64,000 nucleotides of DNA from JAISFI01 sp031553775 (GTDB lineage: Bacteria > Bacteroidota > Bacteroidia > Bacteroidales > Azobacteroidaceae): the NCBI GenBank assembly GCA_031553775.1, contig JAVBLA010000030.1:5313-69312 (forward strand), read 5' to 3'. The notes beneath the pieces are model-generated. The model was given only the letters and a program-made list of their open reading frames with translations, did no database searches and was not told the DNA's origin. Positions 60,656 to 64,000 of this stretch are shown in pieces. The stretch's first letter is position 1. The number at the start of each line of letters is the position of its first letter. The position numbers were made by a program, and so were the translations under genes.

Positions 60656-63600
60656 CTACTTCAGGAACACTTTCCCTGTTTGAGTTTTTAGCTCTGTCTG
60701 TGCCTTGACAATAAGTACCTGCTTAGCTACCGGCAGTGGAATTTCCACTCTCGCACTATTCAATCCTGATTGTTTGTATAAACTCTGCCCCTGCAGGTTC
60801 ATCACCTCTACCTGCCGGAGAATATCTTTACTGCATACATACAGATACCCGTTTTCAGAATACATATAAATGCCGGAATCTGCAACAGACGACTCCATTC
60901 CGGTAGATCCCATCGGTGTAAAGCGAAGGAAGAAACGGCCTTCTACATTACCGGTTTCGTTCATAAAAGTGTACGACGGATTTTCTCTCAAATCCTGGCT
61001 CCCGTTCATACGGTCTACCAACTCGATCCTGTAGGGCATATTGAACGACTCCATTCCCCAGAAATCAAGTGTTAACTCTCCTTTTTCCGAAGTAGTGATT
61101 CCCAGCTCTATATTTTCACTCAAATCTCCCAGCATATTGATTGCGGCCGCTTTCCCGTCAATAGCAGAATACACGGTTGCAACTTTGTTTTCCAGATTAG
61201 TAATTAAAAATACCAGGGCATCTTCATTCTGGGAATAACCATTATCTGCACCTTTTTGATAGATGATCACGGCTCCGCTTTCGCGTTGACCGTCACGGCT
61301 GACCTTTATATTCAATTTTCCATGGAAAGGGGAAACCGCTGCCGTTCTGAGTTTAGTTACCGGGTCTACCAATGTCATACTGGTTGAAAACGTCAGGTCG
61401 CTAAATGAGGCTCCGGATTTTCTTTCTACCCATACCGATTGCATCGGTGCAATGCCAATGGAAGATTGCTCTACACCTATTTCTTCTTCGGTAGAAGCTA
61501 CTGCATACGAATCTGCGATGCCGTCTCCATCAGTATCGATATATTGGTATTTATACACTTCGGTCGTATTTCCCCAGGTCCAGATACGGAAGGTCCCCGA
61601 AAGATAATTAATATTGTTTTCATTCAGATAGAAGCGTGTCAGATCCAGATGCGCCATAAACGGATTTCCTATTATTACATTGTCGTATGTAGTGACTGTT
61701 CCGTTTTCAATAGCTGCCGAGAATGTTCCGCTTTCATAACCAGACTGTTTTTCATAAATAAAACGATGCCTGTCGGCGCGTTCCATATTTTTACCTAATT
61801 GCAGGAAGGTAGAATTTCCGGTAGGAAGAGTTGTATTTCTGTCGTAATAAACATAGTTCAATGAATCCTGAGGAAAATTAAACGTATAATCTTTATTGGC
61901 AGCTGTTTCATTCAGGTTGACTTTGGATGCAAACCCCGAAACAAGCTTCAGCGGAACGCCCAGGGTATTGAATGTATTCGACCACTTACCCGCCTGTGCC
62001 ATAATTTCACTGTATTGAGGATTATCTGCCTGATACTGCATCATGGAAACAGCAGGATTTCTACGACCGATGCTTTCGATTAAGCGGTAATCGCCCGAGT
62101 ACATATCGAGCAAGGGAGGCGCCAGCATGTACCAACGGCTGTTGTTCAGTGTCAATTCCACTTTAGCAGCTTCATAATCGAGAAACGGGGTACCTACAAC
62201 TTCTCCACCATACTTAAAATCGATGGTATCGCATTGGGCAACAGGTGCAGTAGAACTCGAAAGAACAGGATAATATGTCAAATTTCCGGGAATAACTACA
62301 TAAGTACATTTTCCGGGAATTAAATCTGTGGTATAATCAACATCTCCGACATTTAATTTCGCATTCCAGTTCAAGGGATTATTCCAGTCGCTGGAATTAG
62401 CGGCAGCAGTCCAAATTGCATATGCGGGACAAGACAAATCCGCTGCAGGAGTAAAATTAATCGGACCACTTACGGCGGTAAAAAGATTGGATGTTTCGAA
62501 TTTATACCTCATAACAGCCCAACCCGTATATTCCTTATTTTCAATCAGGTTTGTAAGTTTTTCTGAAAAAGTCAGATCCACCCCTTGATTATTGTTCGCA
62601 TTAGCAGATATTTTCAATATCAATTCTTTTCCTCCACAGGTAAAAGAGCCACTTGTGCCTGGCAATGGACATTCTGATATTCCATTAACAATAATAACGT
62701 CAGAAAATTCTTTAAATGCAATAGAGGTTACCGACGGATCGTCCGTATAAATAAAACCCCTGAATTTTACACTATCCCTATCCAGAATTCCATTACCGGT
62801 AGTTTGCGATCCGGAGGCATCGATCAATGCATTGTACGGAGTCATTTTTCCGGAACTGAAAACTCCGGATAAAGTCACTTCTGTTGCACCTTTACTTACA
62901 GGCTCCGGATCAATCGATACGGAAGAAGCCGTACGAAAAGGAAAATGATATTGAGGAATCGTTGTTTTTCCGGCTCCTGATGTGTAGACATATTCTAAAG
63001 TCCCCGAATAAGCCCATTTAGGAGCATACCTTCCGCTTAAGCCTGCTCCCTGAGCTCCTACGCCAAAATCGTCAGTAGTAAGAGACTGACCAGGCGTAAC
63101 CTTTTTAAAATAACATTCATAAAGCACAACCATCGCTCCTTTACCAATATGGATACTGGTTTCCGGAGTTGCTCCCGATCTGCTTACCGAAGGAATAAAT
63201 GCTCTCATATCTGCTCTTCCTGAATTAGCGGTATTGGCTGTTGTTGATGCAACCCTTTGACTCGGGGTTCCTATTGTCCATCCCTTGGTTGCCATCTCGG
63301 GATGAATAATTTTGATGGAATTTTTTAATATCTCCACCGATGCTCCTGTTTGAGTAGAATAATCGGCATCGAATGTCGAATTTGTCAGGTATAAAACTGC
63401 CTGATTGAAATAAATTGAATACTGTGCAACATCTAAATGCATTTCTCCGATTCCCATTATCCTTACGGTAACCGTTTCCCGGGTTTCTTCAATGGTCGCC
63501 ACCAATCTTGAATCTTCCGTTCCGGTACACACATCCGGATATCCGGTTTCATAACAAGTAGTCTGTGCCCTGAGTGAAAAAGAGATAAATAAGCAAAAAC

Positions 63601-63661
63601 ATAAGATGAAACACATGATGATATGGTTCATACTTTTCATTTGTAAACATTCTTTTTTCAT
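60656..63661 (-). CDS. Large secreted protein with T9SS-type C-terminal domain
   Basis: About 1001 residues from the ATG at 63661; later ATGs at 63640 and 63631 are also possible. The signal peptide core is CFILCFCLFISFSLRAQ. An N-terminal beta-sandwich with IMGIGEMHLDVAQYSIYFNQAVLYLTNS resembles cohesin-like or Ig-like folds. The middle contains a region typical of Bacteroidetes surface proteins (SSDWNNPLNWNAKLNVGD, VIPGNLTYYPVLSS). The final 75 residues end with VEVMNLQGQSLYKQSGLNSA ... VLIVKAQTELKTQTGKVFLK, a type IX sorting domain. Likely surface-attached; function unknown. It is downstream of the dockerin-like gene at the window edge. Confidence 0.78.
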   Translation of the reverse strand: MKKECLQMKSMNHIIMCFILCFCLFISFSLRAQTTCYETGYPDVCTGTEDSRLVATIEETRETVTVRIMGIGEMHLDVAQYSIYFNQAVLYLTNSTFDADYSTQTGASVEILKNSIKIIHPEMATKGWTIGTPSQRVASTTANTANSGRADMRAFIPSVSRSGATPETSIHIGKGAMVVLYECYFKKVTPGQSLTTDDFGVGAQGAGLSGRYAPKWAYSGTLEYVYTSGAGKTTIPQYHFPFRTASSVSIDPEPVSKGATEVTLSGVFSSGKMTPYNALIDASGSQTTGNGILDRDSVKFRGFIYTDDPSVTSIAFKEFSDVIIVNGISECPLPGTSGSFTCGGKELILKISANANNNQGVDLTFSEKLTNLIENKEYTGWAVMRYKFETSNLFTAVSGPINFTPAADLSCPAYAIWTAAANSSDWNNPLNWNAKLNVGDVDYTTDLIPGKCTYVVIPGNLTYYPVLSSSTAPVAQCDTIDFKYGGEVVGTPFLDYEAAKVELTLNNSRWYMLAPPLLDMYSGDYRLIESIGRRNPAVSMMQYQADNPQYSEIMAQAGKWSNTFNTLGVPLKLVSGFASKVNLNETAANKDYTFNFPQDSLNYVYYDRNTTLPTGNSTFLQLGKNMERADRHRFIYEKQSGYESGTFSAAIENGTVTTYDNVIIGNPFMAHLDLTRFYLNENNINYLSGTFRIWTWGNTTEVYKYQYIDTDGDGIADSYAVASTEEEIGVEQSSIGIAPMQSVWVERKSGASFSDLTFSTSMTLVDPVTKLRTAAVSPFHGKLNIKVSRDGQRESGAVIIYQKGADNGYSQNEDALVFLITNLENKVATVYSAIDGKAAAINMLGDLSENIELGITTSEKGELTLDFWGMESFNMPYRIELVDRMNGSQDLRENPSYTFMNETGNVEGRFFLRFTPMGSTGMESSVADSGIYMYSENGYLYVCSKDILRQVEVMNLQGQSLYKQSGLNSARVEIPLPVAKQVLIVKAQTELKTQTGKVFLK

Positions 63662-63723
63662 TGTAGATTTATCATTTAAATTATTAATTATAAATTTCGT
63701 GACAATTATTTTTGAGTTACTCA

Positions 63724-64000
63724 TTACTCCCCGAGCAACGTCATGGTTTCAACGTACATTTCTATCGAAGCGCCCATATAATAATTCAACAGAGAAAGGT
63801 CGCTTTCATCGATAGCCGAATCTCCGTTGATATCATACTTAGGATCGTACCCTTCTTCGCCCCAGTTCAATCCCATTTTCTGGTTGAAGAGAGAAAGATC
63901 TGAATACTCCGTCACTAAGTCTCTGTTGAAATCCCCGGCCAGCAATTCACGGTGGCCGATGTATTTATCGTCTGCATCGGCAGAAATCCGGGCTAAACGA
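63724..64000 (-). CDS. C-terminal part of a protein with dockerin-like calcium loops
   Basis: The frame is open to the right window edge (RLARISADADDKYIGHRE continues into LLAGDFNRD), so the N-terminus lies outside. Two EF-hand-like calcium loops are visible, DFNRDLVTEYSDLSLF and DINGDSAIDESDLSLLNYYMG, spaced as in type I dockerins. The protein stops at 63724, 62 bases before the next gene's start, on the same strand. Beside a protein with a cohesin-like N-terminal sandwich this suggests a pair that may bind, which is inference. Confidence 0.7.
   Translation of the reverse strand, partial: RLARISADADDKYIGHRELLAGDFNRDLVTEYSDLSLFNQKMGLNWGEEGYDPKYDINGDSAIDESDLSLLNYYMGASIEMYVETMTLLGE

Noticed and set aside
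1..64000. Search for tRNA, rRNA, CRISPR, integrase or transposase genes.
   Set aside because: None could be recognised by sequence motifs or coding frames; absence was judged by eye and not by a covariance search.

Overview
The window reads as a chromosome segment from a gut-type member of the Bacteroidales. The evidence is: TonB-dependent receptors, six-bladed beta-propeller lipoproteins, NVEALA peptides, a three-subunit di-heme-type fumarate reductase/succinate dehydrogenase, PL9 and GH127 polysaccharide enzymes, and promoters of the Bacteroides form (TTTG, about 20 bases, TAnnTTTG). Several secreted proteins end in a type IX secretion (T9SS) sorting domain, which points to a lineage such as Odoribacteraceae rather than Bacteroides itself. 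That lineage guess is inference.

Layout. 1-3.1 kb: end of a TolC-type efflux channel, a decayed nucleotidyltransferase tail and a TonB-dependent receptor. 3.1-22.8 kb: a long minus-strand block with an ECF sigma factor and two small membrane proteins, two RND pumps, a TolC channel, an RND adaptor, signal peptidase I, an O-antigen-ligase/TPR membrane protein, two propeller lipoproteins, two NVEALA secreted peptides, a thioredoxin-like/DUF1573 lipoprotein and a transglutaminase-like lipoprotein. 22.8-31 kb: an AT-rich, scarred accessory stretch with one intact propeller gene, three tail remnants of propeller genes, a frameshifted zinc-finger gene, RhuM, a SWIM/SNF2 helicase and an internally deleted thioredoxin gene. 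31-38 kb: GH127 arabinofuranosidase, PL9 pectate lyase and a sodium/solute symporter. 38-42 kb: T9SS-exported proteins including a lysyl-endopeptidase-like protease. 42-48 kb: a TonB receptor, DUF4876, DUF6850 operon. 48.3-48.9 kb: a probable toxin-antitoxin pair. 48.9-55.7 kb: an ABC-2/HlyD/TolC exporter with a TetR regulator that lacks a normal start codon. 56-60.3 kb: frdCAB and an RDD protein. 60.3-64 kb: a probable small RNA and T9SS/dockerin-like surface proteins.

Most interesting: the block from 4.3 to 22.8 kb looks like a peptide secretion and maturation locus. Two NVEALA genes encode precursors whose leaders are both exactly 43 residues and both end in NIEALA. The predicted mature peptides (50 and 46 residues) each have four cysteines, the last one at the C-terminus. 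Each peptide gene is followed by a hairpin and then a propeller lipoprotein gene. Their upstream regions share two conserved blocks at nearly the same distances from the start codon. The same strand carries a signal peptidase I that could cut after the ALA, a complete adaptor/RND/TolC route, a second RND pump, a thioredoxin-fold lipoprotein and a transglutaminase-like lipoprotein. The joint function is inferred from this arrangement.

A second notable structure is a gene for a four-helix-bundle protein set between perfect 35-base inverted repeats inside the efflux operon; one repeat supplies the stop codon of the adaptor gene. I saw no tRNA, rRNA, CRISPR array or recognisable transposase.
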